DNA of 29,337 nt from contig JBMYKD010000022.1 of NCBI GenBank assembly GCA_049595035.1, forward strand, positions 1 to 29,337, written 5' to 3'. Below, one piece after another: positions 1-7,060 of this stretch. The notes beneath the pieces are model-generated. The model ran no database searches. It saw only the letters and a list, made by a program, of their open reading frames with translations, and was not told where the DNA came from. The translations under genes and the position numbers were made by a program. This DNA comes from UBA12202 sp049595035. GTDB taxonomy: Bacteria; Pseudomonadota; Alphaproteobacteria; Puniceispirillales; UBA1172. Each line of letters begins with the position of its first letter. The first letter of the stretch is position 1.

Positions 1-665
1 TCGGCTAACCCCTGATCAACCAGCATATCGCCTTTCCAGCCATGGCTGGCCATTAATGCGGTGGCGTCATGTAATTGATGGGCGGCGGCATCATCCCCCA
101 GATACACTGGTAGAACATTCTGCCCCCAGCCGCTTGCCATTGCTGATGATATCGGGGCGAATGCCGATACTGACCGGAACAGATGCGGATGTTTCATGGC
201 CAGGGTCAGGGCACCATGACCGCCCATGGAATGGCCGGTTATGCCCATGCCTCTGGATGATATATCTGTTCCCAGTGCCGTATTGATCAGTTCAGGTAAT
301 TCTTCGGTGATATACCGATCCATGGCAAAATGCGGTGCCCAAGGTGATTGGGTAGCTGTTAGATAAAATCCTGCACCCTGTCCAAGAAAATAATCATTGC
401 TGTTAGCGACATTTTCCCCGCGCGGTGATGTGTCAGGGAATACCACAGCCATATTATGCTGGGCGGCGGCGGCTTGGGCGCCGGCCTTGGTGGCGGCGTT
501 TTCCCATGTACAGGTTAACCCCGACAGATAGATAAGGACACTGTCAGGCTTGCCATGTTCGGGGGTGAATAAGGCCCAGTCCATGGAACATTGCGTGGCT
601 GTACTATCATGACGAAAGACACGATGCGTGCCCCCCATCATGCGGGTCTCGGCTATGGTTTGCAT
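1..665 (-). CDS. fghA: S-formylglutathione hydrolase (partial, C-terminus beyond window)
   Basis: This cytosolic serine esterase hydrolyses S-formylglutathione to formate and glutathione, the second step of glutathione-dependent formaldehyde oxidation. About 221 codons are in the window and the reading frame runs off base 1. The ATG at 665 is preceded by AGGA at a suitable distance and gives an N-terminus beginning MQTIAETRMMGGTHRVF. The nucleophile elbow GHSMGGHGA, the segment LSGLTCTWENAATKAGAQ and the LVDQG segment carrying the probable catalytic Asp are typical of the esterase D/FghA family. The catalytic His lies outside the window. It sits 39 bases downstream of adhC on the same strand, so the two are very likely one transcription unit acting in sequence. 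Confidence 0.93.
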   Translation of the reverse strand, partial: MQTIAETRMMGGTHRVFRHDSTATQCSMDWALFTPEHGKPDSVLIYLSGLTCTWENAATKAGAQAAAAQHNMAVVFPDTSPRGENVANSNDYFLGQGAGFYLTATQSPWAPHFAMDRYITEELPELINTALGTDISSRGMGITGHSMGGHGALTLAMKHPHLFRSVSAFAPISSAMASGWGQNVLPVYLGDDAAAHQLHDATALMASHGWKGDMLVDQGLA

Positions 666-704
666 GGGTGTCCTGTCTGTTAAGTTTGTTTTCTTTCCCG
701 CCGG

Positions 705-1814
705 TTAAAATTCCACAACTGAGCGGATGCTTTTGCCTTCATGCATCAGATCAAAAGCGGTATTGATTTCTTCCAGTGGCATCTTATGGGTAATCATCGG
801 ATCAATCTGGATCTTTCCATCCATATACCAGTCGACAATTTTCGGCACATCGGTACGGCCACGCGCGCCGCCAAAAGCGGTGCCACGCCATGACCGGCCG
901 GTCACTAGCTGGAACGGACGGGTGCTAATTTCCTGACCAGCACCAGCAACCCCGATAATGATGGATTCGCCCCATCCCTTATGACAGCATTCCAGCGCGG
1001 TGCGCATGACACTGGTATTACCAATACATTCAAAACTGTAATCCGCGCCGCCGCCGGTTAATTCCACCAGATGCGCCACCAGATCACCAGATACGTCATT
1101 GGGGTTAACAAAATGGGTCATGCCAAATTTTTCCCCCCATGCTTTTTTGTCGTTGTTCATATCAACCCCGACAATCATATTCGCGCCAATCAGCTTAAGT
1201 CCCTGCAGAACATTGAGCCCGATGCCGCCAAGCCCGAACACAACCGCATTACATCCCGGTTCGGCTTTTGCTGTATTGATCACCGCACCGATGCCCGTCG
1301 TCACCCCGCAACCGATATAGCAGACTTTATCAAATGGCGCCGCCGGATTAATCTTGGCCAGCGCGATTTCAGGCAGAACCGTATGATTGGCAAAGGTCGA
1401 GGTTCCCATATAGTGGAAAATCGGCTTACCATTCATGGAAAACCGTGACGTGCCATCAGGCATAAGCCCCTGACCCTGAGTGGTACGGATAGCCTGACAC
1501 AGATTCGTTTTCGGATGCAGGCAATAATCACATTCCCGGCATTCCGGTGTATAGAGAGGTATCACATGATCACCGGGCTTGAGAGAGGTAACTCCCGCAC
1601 CAACCTCAAGCACAACACCGGCACCCTCATGCCCCAGAATGGCAGGAAAGATGCCCTCGGGGTCAGCACCTGATAAGGTAAACTCATCAGTATGGCAGAT
1701 GCCGGTAGCTTTGATTTCAACCAGTACTTCACCCGCTTTCGGGCCTTCCAGGTCTACTTCCATAATCTCAAGTGGTTTGCCCGCTTCAAGGGCAACAGCA
1801 GCACGCGTTTTCAT
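705..1814 (-). CDS. adhC: S-(hydroxymethyl)glutathione dehydrogenase / class III alcohol dehydrogenase
   Basis: A zinc-dependent, NAD-linked dehydrogenase of 369 residues that oxidises S-(hydroxymethyl)glutathione, the spontaneous adduct of formaldehyde and glutathione, to S-formylglutathione. Visible family features are the catalytic-zinc residues in GICHTDEF (Cys40) and GHEGAG (His62), with Cys169 in GCGVTTG. The structural-zinc set is Cys92, Cys95, Cys98 and Cys106. The nucleotide-binding glycines are in VFGLGGIGLNV. The ATG at 1814 is chosen over an upstream in-frame TTG at 1826 because GGAGGA stands just before it and the protein then begins MKTRAAVAL as in the family. The partner fghA follows directly. 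Formaldehyde could come from methylated compounds generally. Confidence 0.96.
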   Translation of the reverse strand: MKTRAAVALEAGKPLEIMEVDLEGPKAGEVLVEIKATGICHTDEFTLSGADPEGIFPAILGHEGAGVVLEVGAGVTSLKPGDHVIPLYTPECRECDYCLHPKTNLCQAIRTTQGQGLMPDGTSRFSMNGKPIFHYMGTSTFANHTVLPEIALAKINPAAPFDKVCYIGCGVTTGIGAVINTAKAEPGCNAVVFGLGGIGLNVLQGLKLIGANMIVGVDMNNDKKAWGEKFGMTHFVNPNDVSGDLVAHLVELTGGGADYSFECIGNTSVMRTALECCHKGWGESIIIGVAGAGQEISTRPFQLVTGRSWRGTAFGGARGRTDVPKIVDWYMDGKIQIDPMITHKMPLEEINTAFDLMHEGKSIRSVVEF

Positions 1815-2005
1815 GATTTCCTCCAATATTATCTTTCGATTTCACTCAATCCTGCAATAGGATAATATGGTGGTGCGCAATTAAGCAAGCCAGATATCTC
1901 TAATACTTTGATTTTTTGTCTGACTTCATGAAAGTCTGATAGCATGATTTAATGGGTTACAGGGTGATAGCTTGATGAGCTGATAACGATACCAGAGGCA
2001 TATCT
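1815..2005. other. Divergent intergenic region adhC / RhtB exporter
   Basis: This 191-base gap separates the minus-strand adhC from the plus-strand exporter and must hold both promoters. The only structure I see is a short hairpin with arms GACTT and AAGTC around 1920-1936. I could not assign -35/-10 elements with confidence. AGAGG about ten bases before 2006 can serve as the ribosome binding site of the exporter. Confidence 0.4.
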
Positions 2006-2671
2006 ATGTTACATATAAATGATTGGCTGATCCTGGCTTTGACCTGTCTGGCTGGTGCAGCAAGTCCCGGGCCTAGTGTTGTCGTATTGATCCGCAGTGT
2101 CACCAGCACAGGTGTGATGGCAGGCGTGATATTCGGCATTTCCCACGGATTGGGGATTCTGATTTATGCCGGGCTGGTTTCACTGGGGTTAGTTTCGCTT
2201 TTGCTGTTATCGCCATTTCTATTTATTCTGATTCAAGTGGTAGGCATCTGTTTTCTGGTCTGGATAGGCGGGCATATGATCATGGCCGGCATAAGGGATA
2301 TGCGGGGTGGTGGCGTTAATGATCATGCTCATAAAGCTGATATAAATCTTTCTGACACATTAACCCCCTTGCCATATTGGTGCCATGCCCGTGACGGGTT
2401 TCTGATTGCTTTCCTGAACCCGAAAGTGGCGGTGTTCTTCACCGCTGTCTTTAGCCAGTTTCTGACAGTCGGCCAGACGGCCCAGATACGGATACAGATG
2501 GCAGCAACGGCATGGATCGTTGATACATTATGGTATATCTTGCTGGCATCTATATTTGGCTTGCCAATGATTTTACGATGGTTTCGGCGACATGCCAGTC
2601 GGATTAATCTGATTATGGGGGGCATATTGATATGTCTTTCGGGGGTAATCACTTTATCGCTCATGACCTGA
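2006..2671 (+). CDS. LysE/RhtB-family amino-acid exporter
   Basis: An inner-membrane protein of 221 residues with about six hydrophobic segments, the usual size and layout of LysE/RhtB/ArgO translocators, which export amino acids or their derivatives. The N-terminal signature is visible in TCLAGAASPGPSVVVLIRS (the family's xPGP motif), followed by GISHGLGIL and, after a polar central loop (about residues 92-125), GFLIAFLNPKVAVFFTA, where the family has the NPK motif. The substrate cannot be told from sequence. It lies between formaldehyde oxidation and the DMSP run, with 93 bases before acuI, so it is probably a separate unit. Confidence 0.88.
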   Translation: MLHINDWLILALTCLAGAASPGPSVVVLIRSVTSTGVMAGVIFGISHGLGILIYAGLVSLGLVSLLLLSPFLFILIQVVGICFLVWIGGHMIMAGIRDMRGGGVNDHAHKADINLSDTLTPLPYWCHARDGFLIAFLNPKVAVFFTAVFSQFLTVGQTAQIRIQMAATAWIVDTLWYILLASIFGLPMILRWFRRHASRINLIMGGILICLSGVITLSLMT

Positions 2672-2707
2672 AATGATTATTTGCAGTGAAAATTAGATTT
2701 ATTTCCA

Positions 2708-2719
2708 CCTGACATCAGG
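2708..2719. promoter_or_regulatory. Short inverted repeat in the acuI upstream region
   Basis: CCTGA-CA-TCAGG is a 5-2-5 inverted repeat 46 bases before the acuI start. It overlaps a possible -35 (CTGACA, 2709-2714), which is 17 bases from a weak -10 (GAAAAT, 2732-2737). A repressor site here would fit an inducible DMSP operon, but the repeat is short and could be chance. Confidence 0.25.
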
Positions 2720-2764
2720 CTATGATGCGGCGAAAATGATGAACAGGCTAATGGGGACATATCC

Positions 2765-3754
2765 ATGACATTCAGGGCATTATTGCTAACAAGTGAAGAT
2801 GACGCTAAGCCAGTTGCTCAAGTGACAGAATTAACAGACGCAGATTTGCCAGATGGTGATGTTGTTGTCGATGTATCTTATTCAGGCCTGAATTTTAAAG
2901 ATGGCATGTGTCTGACCGGGTTGGGTCGACTGGTGCGAAGTTATCCCCATATTGGCGGCATTGATATGGCTGGCGTTGTGCATTCATCAAAAGATGACCG
3001 GTTCAAAGCCGGTGATGCGGTTATCCTGACTGGCTGGCGTGTTGGTGAAGCATGGTGGGGCGGCTATGCGGAAAGGGCATGTGTGAAAGGTGACTGGCTG
3101 TTGCCAATGCCGGACGGGTTTACCGCAAAAACGGCAATGGGTGTTGGTACGGCTGGATTTTCTGCCATGCTGGCGATTATGGCACTCGAAGATGCTGGCG
3201 TTACGCCCGATAAGGGCCCTATTCTGGTGACTGGGGCAACAGGTGGTGTTGGCTCGATAGCCGTGCAATTACTGGCACGGCGTGGCTATGATGTGGCGGC
3301 GGTTAGCGGTAAACCTGATGCAGAACAATTCCTCAAACCTCTTGGGGCAAAGGATATTCTTCCGCGTGAAGAGTTTGCGGCATCAAACAGACCTCTGGAA
3401 AGCGCCCGCTGGGCTGGCGTGATTGATAATGTGGGCGGCGACATGCTGTCACGTATTCTTGGTCAGGTGAATTACGGCGGTGCTGTTGCCATTGTTGGTA
3501 ATGCCGGCAGTAATAATATCAACACAACAAATATTCCGTTTATGTTACGCGGGATCAAAATGCTTGGCATTGATAGTGTCATGCAACCGAATGACCGGCG
3601 TAAAGCCGTATGGGCCGAACTGGCCAAGACACTGGATGCGGATCAATTTGCTTCAGTTATTCATCCGATTTCACTGGCAGAATTGCCAGAATATGCACAT
3701 AAAATTCTCAGCGGCAATATCAGTGGCCGGACAGTTGTTGATCTCTCTCTATAA
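2765..3754 (+). CDS. acuI: Acryloyl-CoA reductase (NADPH), AcuI/YhdH family
   Basis: A medium-chain dehydrogenase/reductase of 329 residues without zinc ligands, close in size to YhdH (about 324). AcuI reduces acryloyl-CoA to propionyl-CoA with NADPH, removing a toxic electrophile formed from the acrylate released by DMSP cleavage. Visible marks are SGLNFKDG at residues 40-47 (the SGLNYKD signature of AcuI/YhdH), GGIDMAG at 64-70, the tryptophan-rich GEAWWGGYAE near 95-103 and the NADPH-binding GATGGVGS at 157-164. It is the first gene of a six-gene plus-strand run. An acuI gene next to dmdA is the known roseobacter arrangement, though here acuI comes first. The symbol rests on signature plus context. 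Confidence 0.88.
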   Translation: MTFRALLLTSEDDAKPVAQVTELTDADLPDGDVVVDVSYSGLNFKDGMCLTGLGRLVRSYPHIGGIDMAGVVHSSKDDRFKAGDAVILTGWRVGEAWWGGYAERACVKGDWLLPMPDGFTAKTAMGVGTAGFSAMLAIMALEDAGVTPDKGPILVTGATGGVGSIAVQLLARRGYDVAAVSGKPDAEQFLKPLGAKDILPREEFAASNRPLESARWAGVIDNVGGDMLSRILGQVNYGGAVAIVGNAGSNNINTTNIPFMLRGIKMLGIDSVMQPNDRRKAVWAELAKTLDADQFASVIHPISLAELPEYAHKILSGNISGRTVVDLSL

Positions 3755-3796
3755 AATCTGTCCTGCTAAACATGTTTTTATTATGGAAGTTTTAAG

Positions 3797-4942
3797 ATGT
3801 CTTTTTCTATTGCAATTGGCCCCAGAATTCGTAAATCACCATTTTTCGATAAAACCGTAGAAGCTGGCGTCAGCCATTTTTCCACCTATAATCATATGTA
3901 TATGCCCGTTTCATATGGTGATCCTCTGGCTGAATATGATCGGGTTATCAATCATGTTGATATTCGTGATGTGTCTGTTCAGCGTCAGGTTCGGCTCAAA
4001 GGCCCTGATGCGGTGCGACTGGCACAGTTATTGACACCGCGCAATCTGGAAAATCTGGAAATTGGTAAAGGCCTTTACATGCCTATCTGTAACAGCAAAG
4101 GCACATTGGTGAATGATCCGGTGTTGTTGCGCCTTTCCGAAGACGAATTATGGCTGTCCATTGCTGATAATGATACGCTGATGATGGCCGAAGGCTTCAT
4201 CTGTGCGCTTGGACTGGATGTTGATGCGTCCGAACCCGATGTGTCACCCTTGGCCATACAGGGCCCTAAATCCCATTATGTTGCCCGTGATTTGCTTGGT
4301 GATACCCCATTGCGATTAAGTTATTTCGGGTTTTATGAAACAGAATTACAGGGTATTCCGCTGGTAGTGGCCAGATCAGGGTGGAGCAAACAGGGCGGTT
4401 ATGAATTCTATTTGCGTGATGGCTCCAAAGGTGGCCAGCTCTGGGACCTTGTTATGGAAGCGGGAAAACCATACCAGATAGGGCCAGGGGCACCGAATTA
4501 TATCGAACGCGTGGAAAGTGGAATTATTTCCGTTAATGCAGATACAGATGAACATTCCAATCCTTATGAAATGGGGCTTGGCGTGATTTGTGATCTTGAT
4601 CAGGATGCTAATTTTATTGGCAAAGCGGCATTGAAAAAAATCAAAGCCGAAGGGGCAAAGCGGGCATTCTGCGGCATTATCATGGACGGGGCACCATTTT
4701 CTGCAACTAATGAAAATCCCTGGCCTATTTCACTGAATGGCAGCTTTGCCGGTTATGCCACGGCGGCGGCTTATTCGCCGCGCATGGATAAAAATATTGC
4801 AGTTTGCCTGATGACTAATGACGCTATAGCGGCGGCGGCAGATATGGTTGTTGAAACCAGTTACGGCATTCGCAATGCGACGGTCACCAGCTTGCCATTT
4901 ATGCCACCATCCACAAAAGTACCAAAAGAGCTATTATCATGA
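3797..4942 (+). CDS. dmdA: Dimethylsulfoniopropionate demethylase (DmdA-like, GcvT fold)
   Basis: A tetrahydrofolate-dependent methyltransferase of 381 residues in the aminomethyltransferase (GcvT) superfamily. DmdA transfers a methyl group from DMSP to tetrahydrofolate, giving methylmercaptopropionate and 5-methyl-THF. Segments that resemble DmdA more than GcvT, compared from memory, are the opening IGPRIRKSPFFDKT, VQRQVRLKGPDA (61-72), LVNDPVLLRL (104-113) where GcvT has a paired Asp, EPDVSPLAIQGPK (146-158), SGWSKQGGYEFY (194-205) and IERVESGIISVNAD (236-249). GGAAG precedes the ATG at 3797. It follows acuI by 42 bases and its stop overlaps the next start in ATGA, so translation is probably coupled. 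The main alternative is a DmdA-related GcvT homologue acting on another methylated substrate. Confidence 0.82.
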   Translation: MSFSIAIGPRIRKSPFFDKTVEAGVSHFSTYNHMYMPVSYGDPLAEYDRVINHVDIRDVSVQRQVRLKGPDAVRLAQLLTPRNLENLEIGKGLYMPICNSKGTLVNDPVLLRLSEDELWLSIADNDTLMMAEGFICALGLDVDASEPDVSPLAIQGPKSHYVARDLLGDTPLRLSYFGFYETELQGIPLVVARSGWSKQGGYEFYLRDGSKGGQLWDLVMEAGKPYQIGPGAPNYIERVESGIISVNADTDEHSNPYEMGLGVICDLDQDANFIGKAALKKIKAEGAKRAFCGIIMDGAPFSATNENPWPISLNGSFAGYATAAAYSPRMDKNIAVCLMTNDAIAAAADMVVETSYGIRNATVTSLPFMPPSTKVPKELLS

Positions 4943-6246
4943 GTAAATCATTTGGCTTTGACACATTAGCATTACATGCGGGTTATACCCCTGATGACAG
5001 ACATGGGTCGCGTGCTGTTCCTATTCATCAGACAACGTCATATATGTTTCATGATACCGAACATGCGGCATCACTCTATAATCTTGAGGTAGGGGGGCAT
5101 CTCTATACCCGGATTTCCAATCCGACTATTGCGGCACTGGAAAACCGCTTGGCTGCCCTTGATGAAGGCGTTGCGGCTGTTGCTGTTGCAACAGGCATGT
5201 CCGCGGTTTTTCTGTCAATTATCGCATTAGCATCACAAGGTGATCATATTGTTGCGTCTTCGCAAATGTATGGCGGCAATATTAATTTGCTTGAACATAC
5301 GATGTCACGTTTTGGCGTTACTACCAGTTTTGTTGATCCAACAGACCTTGATGCGATTGCTGCTGCCATCAGACCAAATACCAAGATGGTCTTTGGTGAA
5401 GTTATCGGTAATCCGGGACTGGATGTGATGGATATTGCCGCCGTCGCTGAGGTTGCTCATGCTGGTGGGGTTCCTCTGGTTATTGATGCGACGTTGAACA
5501 CGCCATATCTGATCAAACCGATAAAACATGGTGCCAATATCGTTATCCATTCGCTGACCAAATGGATTGGTGGGCATGGGGTTGCCATGGGAGGAATTAT
5601 TATTGACGGGGGGAATTTTGACTGGGGACAAAATGATCGCTTCCCGACATTGACGAAACCACATTTTGCCTTTCAGGAGGTCAATTTATGGGAAGAGTTT
5701 GGCCCGGCTGCCTTTTCCATGCGGGTACGAAGTGAAGGCATGTATAATATTGGCCCGACATTAAGTCCGACAAATGCGTTTCATATACTGCAAGGACTGG
5801 AAACACTGGGTATGCGGATGGAACGGCATATGTCCAACACGGCGGAACTGATTGCATTTCTTCAGAATCATGATGGCGTGGCATGGGTAAATCACCCCAG
5901 CCTTGCTGATCACCCATGCCATGATGTTGCTATGCGGCAAATGCCAAAAGGGGCCGGATCAATCGTGACCATGGGAATTAAGGGTGGTCGCATGGCAAGT
6001 CAGGCCTTTATCGAAAAGGTTGAACTGGCTTCGCATCTGGCCAATGTTGGTGATGCAAAAACGCTGGTGATTCATCCGGGTAGCACAACGCATTCACATA
6101 TATCTGCTGATGCCATGAAAGCCGCAGGGTTAACAGATGATCTGATCCGAATTTCTGTCGGGTTAGAAGACATAGATGATATCAAGGCAGATTTTGATCG
6201 TGCCATTAATTTTGCGGTTAAAAAAACATCATCTAAAGGTGCTTGA
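4939..6246 (+). CDS. metY: O-acetylhomoserine (thiol)-lyase-like PLP enzyme
   Basis: A pyridoxal-phosphate enzyme of the Cys/Met metabolism family, 435 residues, close to the usual 425-430 of O-acetylhomoserine sulfhydrylases. These enzymes replace the acetyl group of O-acetylhomoserine with sulfide to give homocysteine, or with methanethiol to give methionine directly. The PLP lysine is Lys208 in HSLTKWIGGHG. The N-terminal FDTLALHAGYTPD and YTRISNPT, and the cofactor Asp183 region, are family features; the common DNT reads DAT here. The ATG overlaps the dmdA stop by four bases. Because DMSP demethylation ends in methanethiol, the likely role is sulfur recapture as methionine. That substrate is inference from the neighbours; plain sulfide use is equally allowed by the fold. 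Confidence 0.85.
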   Translation: MSKSFGFDTLALHAGYTPDDRHGSRAVPIHQTTSYMFHDTEHAASLYNLEVGGHLYTRISNPTIAALENRLAALDEGVAAVAVATGMSAVFLSIIALASQGDHIVASSQMYGGNINLLEHTMSRFGVTTSFVDPTDLDAIAAAIRPNTKMVFGEVIGNPGLDVMDIAAVAEVAHAGGVPLVIDATLNTPYLIKPIKHGANIVIHSLTKWIGGHGVAMGGIIIDGGNFDWGQNDRFPTLTKPHFAFQEVNLWEEFGPAAFSMRVRSEGMYNIGPTLSPTNAFHILQGLETLGMRMERHMSNTAELIAFLQNHDGVAWVNHPSLADHPCHDVAMRQMPKGAGSIVTMGIKGGRMASQAFIEKVELASHLANVGDAKTLVIHPGSTTHSHISADAMKAAGLTDDLIRISVGLEDIDDIKADFDRAINFAVKKTSSKGA

Positions 6247-6250
6247 GCTT

Positions 6251-7054
6251 ATGCAGATAACGATAAATGATGCTGATATTTTTGTTTCTACCGGTGGCCG
6301 CGAACCAGATAAAGATGCCCCTGTTCTGTTGTTTATTCATGGCAGTGGACAGACGCATCTGACCTGGCTTCTGCAAGCGCGAGTATTTGCAAATCGGGGC
6401 TGGTCTGTCATGGCTCCGGATTTGCCGGGGCATGGGCTCAGCAAAGGGTCGCCGCTTACCAGTATCGAAGATCTGGCCGATTGGTGTCATGATCTTATTT
6501 GTCAGGCAGGCCATAAAAAAGTAACTGTTGTTGGTCATTCCCAAGGAGGACTGGTAGCTTTGGAACTGGCCAGACGATATCCGGATGTTATTGCCGGTAT
6601 CGGTCTGATTGCACTGGCATTAACGATTCCGGTTAACCCACAACTCATTAATATGGCCGAACATAATGAACCTGCTGCCTTTAATGCCATGGTGAGAACT
6701 GGCCATGGACGTGATGGAGCGTTTCATGATCACACCATGCCGGGAAATAGCCATATCAATCTGGGCAAACGCATCATGGCTAGTAATGATGAAGGCGTAC
6801 TGGCCATTGATCTTAAGGCATGTGACGCTTATCAGGGCGGTGAAACGGCGGCGGCCAGCATCACACAGCCTGCTCTTATTATTCTGGCAAAAGAAGACAA
6901 GATGACACCAAGCAAGCGAGGATATGAACTGGCTAAGGCTATTCCGCATGCCGAATTGGTTGTGATAGAAAATGCCGGCCATATGTTGCCGGTTGAACGC
7001 AGTGATGATGTTAATAAATCATTACGCCGGTTATTTGAAAAAACAGGAGCATAA
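6251..7054 (+). CDS. Alpha/beta-hydrolase fold protein
   Basis: A soluble hydrolase of 267 residues. The oxyanion-hole segment FIHGSGQTH, the nucleophile elbow VVGHSQGG, an Asp in ILAKEDKMTP and a His in ENAGHMLP give a complete Ser-Asp-His triad. The ATG at 6251 lies four bases after the metY stop and is preceded by AAAGGTG. The longer open frame starting at 6176 would overlap metY and lacks family-like sequence. It lies in the middle of the DMSP run with gaps of a few bases on both sides, so it is co-transcribed. Possible jobs are thioester hydrolysis in the acyl-CoA steps or release of a related ester. No substrate can be read from sequence. Confidence 0.88.
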   Translation: MQITINDADIFVSTGGREPDKDAPVLLFIHGSGQTHLTWLLQARVFANRGWSVMAPDLPGHGLSKGSPLTSIEDLADWCHDLICQAGHKKVTVVGHSQGGLVALELARRYPDVIAGIGLIALALTIPVNPQLINMAEHNEPAAFNAMVRTGHGRDGAFHDHTMPGNSHINLGKRIMASNDEGVLAIDLKACDAYQGGETAAASITQPALIILAKEDKMTPSKRGYELAKAIPHAELVVIENAGHMLPVERSDDVNKSLRRLFEKTGA

Positions 7055-7060
7055 TTTTTC

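Noticed and set aside
3797..4942. Glycine cleavage T-protein (GcvT)
   Set aside because: No gcvH or gcvP neighbours are present, several segments follow DmdA rather than GcvT, and acuI is adjacent.
6176..6250. Extended N-terminus of the alpha/beta hydrolase
   Set aside because: It would overlap the metY-like gene by 71 bases in another frame and has no hydrolase-like sequence; the ATG at 6251 is better placed.
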